A stretch of DNA of 64,000 bases from Ariolimax columbianus (Eukaryota > Mollusca > Gastropoda > Stylommatophora > Arionidae): the NCBI GenBank assembly GCA_036924085.1, contig JAVGWX010000012.1:3959249-4023248 (forward strand). The letters are read 5' to 3'. The notes under the pieces are model-generated. The model saw nothing but the letters and a program-made list of their open reading frames with translations, did no database searches and was not told where the DNA came from. Shown in pieces: positions 21,465 through 34,100 of the stretch (positions are counted from its first letter, which is position 1; the number at the start of each line of letters is the position of its first letter). The position numbers and the translations under genes were made by a program.

Positions 21465-22556
21465 TTAACTCATTCACTCCCACGAGCCGATACAACGGCT
21501 TCCGGTTTTTTCTAGAAAACCCAGAAGCCGGTGTATCGGCTTTTGCTACTGTGTTCACAAAATCACATATTTTCCCATTCCTAGTTCTCCTAAATGTTTT
21601 ATTTTGGTTATTGGCGGAAGTCCAGATTTTGCACTTTTTCATTCCGGAAGAGTTAGTTTGAGTTTCGTTGAAAAAATGTTTAGTTTCGTAACTTGGAAAA
21701 TATAATTTTTTTTCGGAGCGCAACTTTGAAGCTATCCCATGCACCTTCAGCCACACCAAATTGAGTTTTTTCAGTACAAGCTCGGGAATAGATAGACTAT
21801 ATTATTGCTAATGGTAGTGATGATGAAGATATCGATCGTTATGATAGCGCTGTTTCAATTTATTTATCTAGTCTTAGTTCTACGTCGAGCGATGAAAGTA
21901 AAACTAAGTCTACTGACGAAGGGGCGGTGCCCTCTTTTGTCTCAAGCAATGGTAATAACAGTTCACAAATTCAGTAAAGGTTCAAGATCCGACACAATCA
22001 TTCTAGTGTGTATAATATTAATGTGTGTATATATATATTTTGAATACAGCAGGAACATTCTTTCCGTGTGCGCGTAAATTGTAAACACTCACGCTGATGT
22101 TGATTGGAGCTTTTATTTTTTAGCACGTTTTCAACTTCACGTGCCTTCAGTAAAATGTAAATACTGTGAAAACAACTGCACCAAATTAGGTGCAACTTTC
22201 AGAACATCGTCATTTGAGGATTTCCGTCAATAGAAATTCATTATGTTATTTGTTTATTGGTTTAGAGCTGAATAATGTATTGATGAGGGGAACATTTTTG
22301 TTCATAATTTTTAAAACTAACAAACGATTATGCAACTTTAATTCATCAAACACAAATATACACCTGCATTTGTAAAATATATGTATTCCATTCTATTCTA
22401 GCCTCAATTGTGAACAGTTTGGTATATAATACGTGTTATTTTAGTGAACGTCTATTGAAGACATATAGATCGCAACTAAGTGATGCTGTTTTTCAGTTTT
22501 ACATAAAAATAAAATTGTGTCCAGAGGTCCAAAATATTTGGGAGTGAATGAGTTAA
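21465..22556. mobile_element. piggyBac-like DNA transposon, internally degenerate (about 1.1 kb)
   Basis: The ends are TTAACTCATTCACTCCCA at 21465-21482 and its exact reverse complement at 22539-22556, so TTAA target duplications flank perfect 14-bp terminal inverted repeats. Inside the left end an inverted pair (gccgatacaacggcttccgg and ccagaagccggtgtatcggc, 18 of 20 pairing) forms a subterminal hairpin. One plus frame from 21792 reads DYIIANGSDDEDIDRYDSAV and stays Ser/Asp/Glu-rich to a stop at about 21975. That fits the acidic N-terminus of piggyBac transposases. No catalytic DDD core is present, so it is a non-autonomous deletion derivative. Confidence 0.85.
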
Positions 22557-22755
22557 GTATGACCATTGATTGCATCCTGGATGGTGTGGATACAGATAGG
22601 GGAGACAATCTGAGGATCATTGATTGTGTCCTGGATGGTGTGGATACGGATAGGGGAGACAATCTGAGGTTGATCAGTGTCCTGGATGGTGTGGATACGG
22701 ATGGCGGAGACAATCTGAGGTTGATCATTGATTGTGTCCTGAATGGTGGCAATTG
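22557..22755. repeat. 54-bp tandem repeat, about 3.5 copies
   Basis: Unit gattgtgtcctggatggtgt plus ggatacggatagggga plus gacaatctgagg. It starts right at the outer edge of the piggyBac-like element's right TTAA. Confidence 0.9.
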
Positions 22756-23169
22756 ATGAACCAGCGATTCACAGACTACAGAATTTAAAAAGTCAAATTT
22801 GGGTCTCAAACATAGGGTGAGCATGGCTGGTTGCCTGAGAGAAGTATGGGCAATTGTAACCATCAGCACTCTTCATCATTTCCTGAGAGAGATCCTATGG
22901 GTTTCCCCAGAGGTTAGTGATGCCAATTTTTGACATCTAGAACCATGTGTAATTGTCTTAGAACATACATAGCAGCTTGCATTGGTGATTGCATTGGTGA
23001 TTTTGTTTCTTCTTCAATAAGAGAGGGCCCCTAATTCACATGGTGGTGCCTTTCTAAAGCCCCCCCCCCCCCCCCCTTCTGGTGGAGCTAAAGAATATTT
23101 GCTGGATAAAAAACATTTCCTGGAACAAAGCAGTTTATTTGGCTAATATCATCTGTTGCTATCCCCCTG

Positions 23170-23690
23170 GTCAGTCATCTCACAATAGCTCCAACCTCCA
23201 GGCCAAAATCTCACAATAGCCCCAACCCCAGGCCAACCACCTCACAATAGCTCCAACCTCCAGGCCAACCATCTCACAATATCTCCTACCCCCAGACCAA
23301 CCATTTCACAATATCTCCTACCCCCCAGGCCAAACATCTCACAATAGCTCCTACCCCCAGGCCAACCATCTCACAATAGCTCCTACTCCACCCCCCCCCC
23401 CAGGCCAAACATCTCACAATAGCTCCTAACCCCCCCGGCCAAACATCTCACAATAGCTCCTACCCCCAGGCCAAACATCTCACAATAGCTCCTACCCCCC
23501 CCCCAGGCCAAACATCTCACAATATCTCCTACCCCCAGGCCAACCATCTCACAATAGCTCCTACCCCCAGGTCAAACATCTCACAATATCTCCTGCCCCC
23601 AGGCCAAACATCTCACAATAGCTCCTACCCCCAGGCCAACCATCTCACAGTAGCTGCAATTCCAGCCAACCATCTCACAATAGCTCCTGC
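23170..23690. repeat. About 32-bp C-rich minisatellite, about 17 copies
   Basis: Unit ctcacaatagctcctacccc plus caggccaaacat, with C-runs of 4 to 12. A longer poly-C run is at about 23060-23077. 23700-24581 is AT-rich with no recognised gene; hydrophobic open frames near 24000-24430 come from T-richness. Confidence 0.93.
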
Positions 23691-24581
23691 CTAACATAAA
23701 ATCTGCATGTGTATCCCATTGTTAGGGTTAGACAGAGAGAACTTACAGAAACAATGGCAGCTTGCTTGCCTGCACAGTTGTCATGCAATATGCAAGTTAG
23801 TCTTTTATTCCTTTCCCCCATAGAAAAAACCTGTCCCATTAGGGTCTGAACCCTTGGACAGAACTGCGGTATCCAAGCCTGCTCGACAACCCACTCTCTC
23901 CTTTAATAAATCTCATGTCAGCTATAAAATACAGATAATCTACTGACTGAAATTTCAAAACAATCACGAAGAATAAAACTGCGAGCTACCATTCCAATGT
24001 CAGTGATCTCACTTCACATCAAAAGCCTGCTCTTATATGGTCATATCACAGCTGCTTCTGGAAAACAAAGTCAACTATTTTGTAACGTATTTCTGTGTTA
24101 TTACTGCTGGCCATTATTAACATTATTTTGTTTATTGTTTGAGATTAACATGTCTGTTACTTGTTTCATGATATTATTACATTTCTGTGCTAGTTAATGT
24201 TTCACTGCTCATTACATTTCTTTACAATATTGACATTACTATTATATTTCTTTGCTAAACAATACTTCATATTATTATTACATTCCTGTGTTAACCATTA
24301 CTTCACAATATTGCTATGTCTTTGTCTCTTAGTTCTTCCAATTATTAAATACTACATTCTGCTTATTACTCTTTTCTTTCTTGTTCACTGCCTGATTTTA
24401 CTGTTACATTTATTTGTTTACTGTTTAACATAATTTTCATGACCTTGATTATTTGTTAATTATTATTTACTTCATTACAAGAATGTTAATTATAATTCAT
24501 TACATTCCACAAGTGCTAGTTGTCACAAATATTTACCACATTACAATATCATCCTTGTAATGTCCCATTAAAAAATATATA

Positions 24582-24587
24582 TTTATT
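24582..24587 (-). promoter_or_regulatory. Candidate polyadenylation signal for the GORASP gene
   Basis: AATAAA on the minus strand, about 275 nt downstream of the GORASP stop codon in AT-rich DNA. Confidence 0.45.
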
Positions 24588-24860
24588 CAGCTAACATTTA
24601 ATGAAATGTTGTCAGTTAATGGCTAATACTGGTTTGTTTTTTCCTCTTAATATTAGGTATGTCTTATTGAATGTTCTTGTTCAGAATGATTTCCTGTGCT
24701 TAAAAAAGAATGCGTATTTCTTCTATCCTTACATTTCCGCATGAGAAGATGTGCTGGCTTCCGAATAAGTTTTTAAATGAAATAAAATGCTGACCCAGAT
24801 TTACACAGGCTATCATGAGACGGCCAACGGAAACACCATAAATATACAATATGTACAAAG

Positions 24861-25105
24861 CTAAGATGTGACCAGGTTGGCAGGCTCAAGGCCATTTGCA
24901 ACCGGTTGATGCTGGTGGTCACCGGAACACGGTGCCTGCGGTAGATTGTTCCCAGCTCCTGTGTTGTTCTCTACAGCTGTGGTGGTGGCGGTCTTGGGTA
25001 AGGATGAGGTCCCATCAAACGTTGGTTTGAAGCCAGATGTCAGACTGAAGTTGGTGGGACTTGTGAAGTTGGGGAGTGCTGTTGGTGTTGGAAGCTGCGG
25101 AAACC
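24861..25105 (-). CDS. GORASP: GORASP exon 10 (terminal)
   Basis: Acceptor ttgtag, 80 codons, stop TAG at 24863-24861. Encodes [20 protein letters not shown] through [11 protein letters not shown]. Confidence 0.9.
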
Positions 25106-28100
25106 CTACAAGAAATTTAAACGAGATATTCAACTAATCCCCAATTTGCAGATTCTCAGTGATATGTAGAAGCAATTCGCATTATGGATGTGAGAATAAA
25201 CAAACACAAGTTACACAGCATTTCACAATTACTACACTTTCTGTTTCCATCAGCCGTGCACCATTGAAAATGTTGACTGCAGCCACAGTTCACCATCTAG
25301 TGTTACTATGTATGATTTATTGAATACTGAAGAGTTAATATATTTGATTGTACTGTTTAGGTATGACTAACTGATGTCCTAGTATCCAAACAGATAGATC
25401 TATGATCTGATGCTGGTTAGCCAAAAGCTAAATTTCTGTTCTGTAAATCTATCTGGTTAAATGTATCTCTAACCACTTCATCCCTGTCTTCTCACAAACT
25501 TGAATTGCTAGTTGTTATGCTGTTAGTGTATCAATCATGGCTGCAGTTATAGACTGCATATGTCTTTAGATTCTCTATCTAGTGTCTGAAAAAACTTTGC
25601 CATTTCATGGCATTTTTCTTTTCCAATGGCTTACACTTCTAATCTTTTGTTAATACATTTGTAACAATTATAAATGACCTCTCTTTTCCCTAACTGATCC
25701 TATGCAATGTTGCTAATGTCACTACGACTAATCAATGATCAGTATCTATGCAGACACTTGGAATGACTTTAGCCTGCTTTATTTCTTCATTGTGTTAATA
25801 TGTAATCAATTTGTTGTCCCGATTGCTCCACCTGTACCACGTTTTGATCTGATTATTTCCGGTGTTGGAAGATGATATTTGTTATTATTAGACCATGCTC
25901 TGTACATACACATATCAATGTATACATTTGTCTGCATTGCTATTCTCCACTTTAATGAGCAGCCACTGAACCTTCCTAAGTAATATTCCTGTGATGATTC
26001 CCCCCATCCTGTTTGACATTAAAATCACCCATTTCGATCAGATCATATAGACCCTATTGATAAAGTCTGAAAGATGTCTTCCTCATTGTGGCTCTCATTG
26101 CATGAAGCATAGACCTGGATTACTGTTTTTCCATTTTCAACTGTTTATATTAGTCTCTCAATGACGTATTCTGTTTCTACGATGACCTTGCTTTCTCTGG
26201 ATGAACAAGAAAACCACCATGTTTGCTTCTGTCTTGTGTGTCTACACTGCTCCATACTGTTTCCATGGGTCTCTAGGGTGTTCTGTCCCTTGTATCTGAT
26301 ATCTAACAGCCTTTAAATTTCTATCTTTCCACCAACATTTAATGTTGGTCTTTTAGTTGTGTGCGTCCTGCCGAAGACGGTTGTGTCGGACCGAAAGGTG
26401 CAAATATTGCAGTCAAGCTGTAAACTAGCAACACAACGCATTCCGTTCTCTGGACTACATCCTGCTACTTGCAAAGCCCTGCTCAGGGCTTGGTAGCAGG
26501 AGATTGAGAACGAACGCAGAAGAAGAAGAAGTGTGCTCACCCCGTTATCCTTGAGTGTTTCCAGTCTGTATGTTATCGAGATCAGACCACGTAAGCTCCA
26601 TTTCTAATGTTTTTGTAGCAATAGTATACTCCTTGTTTGCTTACTAGACCAATCACAGCAGTGCCAGCCCCCTTACACAAGTGACATCTTATAGTAAACC
26701 TCTACTTTGCCCTGTTTCACCTCCTACAACATGGATGAGGGGTTGGACTTTATGAGGTTGCACAATGTCAAACAAATTGTTACAGAACCAACCACTGCAA
26801 GAATATACAGAGGTGATTGGGACCAGGATTCACAACGGTGCCAGCTGCAGGCTCTATGTTTCGTTAGGAGCGTGCGGCAGATAAGAGGAAGAAGATTTAT
26901 GAACAAACACTCTATGATATGAGGCTTCCCACTATTTGTAAGGCAGTGGTCAGCGACCCATAGCTGACTGCTAGCGTCAGGGCCAGCGAACCAGAGCTGC
27001 CAAGACCCTTCTGCACCTCCACGCGGTGATCCTGGATAACAGGCTGCAGCAGGGCAGACTGGCTAAGGAGAAGGGGTCGAAGAGGGAATGCCAACCCGGT
27101 ACTCAAAAAATGCTTGCTGAAGTCGGATGTGTTGGACTGAAATGTGCAAATATCGCAGTCAAGCTGTAAACTACGGCGGCACAACGCATTCCGTTCTCTG
27201 GACTACATTCTGCTACTTAAGCCCTTTCAGGGTTTGGTAACGGGAGATTGAGAACGAACGAAGAAGAAGAGTAAGAAGTAAATAAGAGGAAGAAGATATA
27301 TGAACAAAACCCTCTACGGTAGAAGGCTTCCCACTATTTGCAAGAAGTGTGTAAACAGGTTCAAGATGGTGGTTGGTTTGAATTGACAGAACAGAGATTT
27401 ATAACGTTTCAGATAAGTATTAGTGTTGAAAATTAATTTGTGTAATAATAACATAGTTGTGATTGAAGTTTATTGTAGCATACGTATTTTCAAATATAGT
27501 GGCCTTGTTATAACAGATAGTTAGTGACTTGACAGAATTAAATAGCGTGGAACAGTGAGCGGTAGTAACACTCAAGTAACACTAGGCCTAGTCGTTAGCG
27601 ATACTTTGTAGAAAGGTAAATTCCAGCGATATTTGTTGGGTTTTTTTTGGCGTTGCTTTAAGAAGTATACATTTTATTTGGTATTAATATAACTTATTGG
27701 CTAACGGAAATAAATAGCCAAATTAGTATGGCCACTAAGACGAGACGAAATGCTGCGAAGAAAGGCCAAGTCAGATTATGTGATTTGTGTGGCAAAAATG
27801 TTAGTATTACTATAACGTTAGAAGATGAAGGAACCGTTTTATGTAGGATATGTAGAGTTGAAGAGAGGCAGGCACAAATGGAGTGCAGTATAAGGGAAAA
27901 TGAGAAGAGATTGGAGGAGATAGAAAAGAGGCAGATGGAAATAGAAAGGAAACAAGTGAAAATGGAGGAAATTTTAAAGAAGCTGCAGTCAAGGTGTAGT
28001 CAAGGAAGTAAGGGAGATTTGAGTGAGGAAACAGCTCACAGGGCAGAGAGCTTTGGAGAGAAGTATGCACATTTAGGTGAGGGGTCAGTTTTGGTAGTAG

Positions 28101-31100
28101 GAGATTCAATGGTGAGAGAGGTTGACAGACATTTGTCTAAACAACACAACATGTTTGAAAGAATGGATATTGGGGGAGCAAAAATAGAGGATATAGAGGG
28201 GAGAATAAAGAGGTTAGATGACAAAGGAAACAGTCATGTTGTGGTATTGGTAGGAACAAATAATGTAAAGAGAGATGGTACAGAAATAATTATCGATAAA
28301 TATAAAAGTCTTATGAGAACACTTAAGGAAAAAAAGTTTAGAAAGGTCACAATGATGGGCATTTTAGCTAGAGCAGATGGGTCAGACTATCTAGATAGCA
28401 AAATAATAGGTATCAACCTTAGGTTACAGGTGATGTGTGCGGACATGGGAATGGAATTTATTGATGTTAAAGTAGGCAATAGTAAAATGTTAGATAGGGG
28501 AGGTTTACATCTAAATGAGATAGGACAGCATGTTGTAGCAAAGTATATGTTCTATCATTGTGTTAGAAATTTAAACTAGTAAGGCCTATGAAGTATGAGA
28601 CTAAAGATAGGCCTACAATAGGGTGTTATAGAGGATGTAGTCAAAGGGGTGAGTTGGTGTCAGGGAAGTGTGAAATACATAGTGGAAAAGCAAACTAGAA
28701 AGTCTTCTGCGTTCGTTCTCAATCTCCCGCTAATAAACCCTGAAAGGACTTAAGTAGCAGAATGTAGTCCAGAGAAAGGAATGCGTTGTGTCGTAGTTTA
28801 CAGCTTGACTGCGATATTTGCACCTTTTGGTCCAACACATCCGACTTCAGCAAGCATTTTTTTAGTACCGGCTTAGCATTCCCTCTTCGATCCCTTCTCC
28901 TTAGCCATTCTGCCCTGCTGCAGCCTGTTATCCAGGATCACCGCGTGGAGGTGTAGAAGGGTCTTGGCAGCTCTGGTTCGCTGGCTCTGACGCTAGCAGT
29001 CAGCTATGGGTCGCTGACCACTGCAGCTAATGCGCTGCTCAACGTCTTGATCCCTCGAAAGTCTTAGGTATAAGGGAGAGAAGCCTCTTAGGTTAAGAGA
29101 AATAAGGGGGAGGAGAAGGACGAGACATACATGAAGACTCACCTGCAGGAAGTGGCTGGATAGATCCAGGAGTTACACCTGCATTAAATGAAACTGGTGG
29201 AAATTGTGGTGGTTGAAAATGTGGAGGTGAAAATTGGGGAGCTGGAAACTGGGCAAGGTAATTCGGAGTTGGTAGTCCTTGACCTCCACTTGTAAAGACT
29301 GGGACTGGCGGAAATCCTGGCAGCGTAGTGGCAGTTGTCAGACCTTGTGCTCCCCCTGCAGCCACTGAAGCTGGGAGCAACCCAGACAATGAGATGGGGG
29401 TTGTCAACCCCGGGAGGTTGGAGAGGCTTGGGTGTGCGTCGGCCGCAGGAATACCTGAAGACAAACAAAGGTAGCAGGGCACGTGACAAACACATTACAA
29501 TGATATTCTTGCATATATCCCATGCTCAGGAACCCTGAAAAACACATTACAATGATATTCTTGCTAAGGGGACTGCGTGGCCTAGTAGTTAAGTGACATG
29601 GCCCACAACGCGAAGATGCTGGGTTCGATCCCCATCACAGCACCTGCCGTTACCCCAGGGAAGCAAACCCTTAGAAAATGCAGGAGGAAGCAGACTCTTA
29701 CATAAAATGCATGCCGAAGTCGGATGCACTGGGCCAACAGGCACAAAATGAAAACCGCAGTGCAATGCACACAGCCATGAATAACAGAGAAATAAGGCGA
29801 ACGCAACAAAAATTAAAAAACATTCTTGCTTATATCCTGCGCTCAGGAAGACTTGATCGTACACTTTCAGATATCAATGGGGATATATCTACAGAAAGAA
29901 ATGGTCAGCCAGAGAGTATTGGTATCTCCATTGAGTTAGTCATGAATGGTGGGGATAGCCACTTGTGCTTTCTCTGTTCCTCATATGTCGGACATCTTTG
30001 TAGCAGATGTTCAGCAGCCATTTTTTCCATGCCGCAGACATATTCATCTGTATATCCTATCTTTAGTTTATTCAATAGATGGTTTGTCAATCTGTCCTGG
30101 CCTGTGCAGAATTTAAAGATTACTACCTGCTCATCACTACTAGGATCATTGAGAAGATCTCCACCTTGATGGTTAAGCTGCTGTAACACATTCTGTTTGC
30201 AGGTGCACAGTTTGGGCGGGAGGTGGGAGTATGTAGCACATGTCCCTGATGCTAGTCCTCACACTCAGGAAAACAAAAACAATCCATAACTAATCACAAC
30301 AAACTAGACTCATTTGGGGAAAGTTCAAATAATTACTCAATGTGCAAATCGTAAACAAATACTTCAAACACAAGAGACATGTCTGATCTGATGGACATCA
30401 GGGTCATAGAAACATGCCATGTGTACATGTCTGGTCTGATGGACATCAGGGTCATAGAAACATGCCATGTGTACATGTCTGGTCTGATGGACATCAGGGT
30501 CACAGCAGCATGCCATGTGTAAATGTCTGGACTGATGGGACATCAGGGTCATAGAAACATGCCATGTGTACAGAGATGATTCACCTACAAAAATTGGTTA
30601 CATTATCAAAAATTCTGTGCAAGAAACACAAGCACAATAATCTTCACACCGTCAAACACACCAAGCTCGACATCAGACTCAACAAATGTATAAAGTACCA
30701 GCATAGGAGGTTGTATAGACTTGACATCAGTCTCAACAAATGTATAAAGTACCAGCATAGGAGGTCGTATAGAGGAATTGATCATCTGCGCCACTGGGCA
30801 TATTACCCAACTTCAGTTGAACTAACATCATGGCATTTCTGGCAGACAGTCAAAGATATCGATGTTGGTAGTTCTTACAGCGCACAGCACGTTCACCCTC
30901 ATGATAAGTCCTCACAGAAACATCCCCTTGCCCAAACTATGCTACCTTTAAAACGCTTGAAATGTGTGGATTGCTGATTTATAAATCACTATGTCATTTA
31001 ACAGGCACAGTCATTGATTGATTTAAGCATGGCCAACTTATTGTAATGTGAAGGTCAAAGTTTGTCTTACCCTACCTTTGACTAAAGGGAAATAAAGTTG

Positions 31101-34100
31101 TTAGAGACTTCAGTATACTAAAGTACACAGCTTGTATGAGGTAGAGTGGCCATTTCCTTCCCTTGCTGGTTTTTAATTCCCTAGTTCTATACCAGGTATT
31201 TATTTACAGCTGGGTCAACTGGCGCACGAACCAATAGCAAGATTTGTACCCTGTACCTTTGCCATGAAAAGCAAGCACTCTATCACTACGTTAATCATAT
31301 TGTACTGTAATATTTCTAATATGGGCACTTTCAAAGCCAGGACATCGACACTTTCATTGCTGTGAACCCCAGCATAACCAGGGCAGTAGATCCAGCAAAC
31401 AAGTCCTTGAAGGTTTGAGGTTAAGGCTGATTATGGCCATTCACATAAGATGCCATCACCAACCAAGAACTGCTTGCTAAGAGCAATCAAGATGTGCACA
31501 ACGCTGTAGAGATGATGGAACTGAATCGGCCATGTCCTCAGAGCACCTGATGCCATCACCAACCAAGAACTGCTTGCTCAGAGCAATCAAGATGTGCACA
31601 ACGCTGTAGAGATGATGGAACTGAATCGGCCATGTCCTCAGAGCACCTGATGCCATCACCAACCAAGAACTGCTTTCCCAGAGCAATCAAGATGTGCACA
31701 ACGCTGTAGAGATGATGGAACTGAATCGGCCATGTCCTCAGAGCACCTGATGCCATCACCAGAACCCCTATCCTGTGGACCTAGGGGAAAGGTGAATGAG
31801 AGGTCAACTTATGACAACTTGGCAAAGAGCCACAGAAGTCAAAATAAAAACCATTAACCAAGTTTTATCATGCCCTGAAAGGGGAGCTAAAAAGCACTGT
31901 AAATCTGTGAAGTATGGAGTGTTGCGTCTGGAGCTGGCCAGTTGCTTCATTCTGTAGAAACATTCAGCTATAAAAACCAACAAATATGGACAAGTCAATC
32001 AAAAGACAAGAACAATTTAACCTTCCTTCTTTTTCTTCATTAGTTCTCAAACTTCTGCTACCAAGCCCTGAATAGGGCTTTGAAAGTAGCAGGATGTTGT
32101 CAGGAGAACGTAATGCGTTGTGTTGTAATTTAGTTTGACTGCGATATATTTGCACTTTTCAGTCCAACATATCCAACTTCAGCAGGCATTTTTGAGTACA
32201 GGGTTAGCCTTCCTTCTTCGAACTCTTCTCCTTAACCAGTCTGCTCTGCTGCAGCTTTTTATCCAGGATCACAGCGCTGAGTTGTAGAATGGTTATGGCA
32301 GCTCTGGTTCGATATCCCTGACGCTAGCAGTTAGCTACGAGTCACTGCAGTTCATGCACTGCTCAGCATCTTCATCTCACTTATCCATCGAAGACAGAGC
32401 AGATGACTCAAGACAGGAGGACTTGACTTTGATGAAGATCTGTTTTCCACAGGAACCTGCAAAAGGTATTGATTGATTGAACCAAAACTCAGGCACGTTA
32501 CATGGGCCGAGTGAATGTGGGGGGAGTGTGCTGGCTGCTGCCCTTAAAGATGCTACTAGGCATGAAGGATACTGATCAGTTTGTCCGTCCCTGACCACCA
32601 ATCTAAGAACAAGACACACTATAATTCAAAAAGATATTCATAAATACCCCATTGGCATTTCAGACAAGTTGAATATATGAATGGCGTATTAGCTTACCTG
32701 TATTGGCAGAGAGGTGTTCCAGGCCTGCTTCAACTTTAGACATGTGAGGTGAACTGCTGTAGGATGTCTGGTGACAGAGATAAACTTGATGATAAATATA
32801 AGAAGGCTGAAGGATACCTCCTCTTGTCTGTTGTAGTGTTTGTGCTATGGAATATAGTTGGCTCTGTATAGGTGTGTGTTGGGAGGTTCATGTCTTGGAT
32901 CATTCACATCACCTTTTGTTGGGGGGCTCAAGTCTTGGATCATACATATCACCTTTGTTGGGAGGTTCATGTCTTGGATCATACATATCACCTTTTGTTG
33001 GGAGGTTCATGTTGTCTTGTATGATACATATCACCTTTTGTTTGGAGGTTCATGTTGTCTTGTATGATACATATCACCTTTTGTTTGGAGGTTCATGTTG
33101 TCTTGGATCATACATATCACCTTTTGTTTGGAGGTTGATGTTGTCTTGGATCATACATATCACCTTTTGTTTGGAGGTTCATGTTGTCTTGTATGATACA
33201 TATCACCTTTTGCTTGGAGGTTCATGTTGTCTTGTATGATACATATCACCTTTTGTTTGGAGGTTCATGTTGTCTTGGATCATACATATCACCTTTTGTT
33301 TGGAGGTTCATGTTGTCTTGGATCATACATATCACCTTTTGTTTGGAGGTTCATGTTGTCTTGGATCATACATATCACCTTTTGTTTGGAGGTTCATGTT
33401 GTCTTGGATCATACATATTACCTTTTGTTTGGAGGTTCATGTTGTCTTGGATCATACATATCACCTTTTGTTTGGAGGTTCATGTTGTCTTGGATCATAC
33501 ATATCACCTTTTGTTTGGAGGTTCATGTTGTCTTGGATCATACATATCACCTTTTGCTTGGAGGTTCATGTTGTCTTGTATCATACATATCACCTTTTGT
33601 TTGGAGGTTCATGTTGTCTTGGATCATACATATCACCTTTTGTTTGGAGGTTCATGTTGTCTTGGACCATACATATCACCTTTTGTTTGGAGGTTCATGT
33701 TGTCTTGGATCATACATATCACCTTTTGTTTGGAGGTTCATGTTGTCTTGGATCATACATATCACCTTTTTTTCATGTGGAGCATAGGACCACCACTACA
33801 GCTGGTCTCCTTTATTGAAAGCCGTTATCCAATCATCTACATGGGTTTCAACATTAATGGTTTTATATGATGAAGTTGCTAACCGTATGCACAAACCTCT
33901 TTAGCTGAGATACTTGGATTGTTACAGATTTACCTCAGGTACCCTATGGTGTATGGACAAAGTATTTGTCAAACAATTGACACACGTAAACAAACAACAT
34001 TTGTATTTGGCTAACAGGAAGTGCAAATAACAAATCCAGCAGTCCCTTTACAAACTTTGTGTTTGTTTCTGAGACAGTGGATCACCAGTGGTCAGGTTTT

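Noticed and set aside
23997..24433. Two hydrophobic plus-strand frames of 66 and 78 codons
   Set aside because: T-rich, low-complexity DNA downstream of the GORASP stop gives Phe/Leu-rich frames by composition.
32847..33870. Three overlapping plus-strand frames of 130-229 codons
   Set aside because: All come from the 43-bp array read in three frames; this is intron 7 of the minus-strand GORASP gene.
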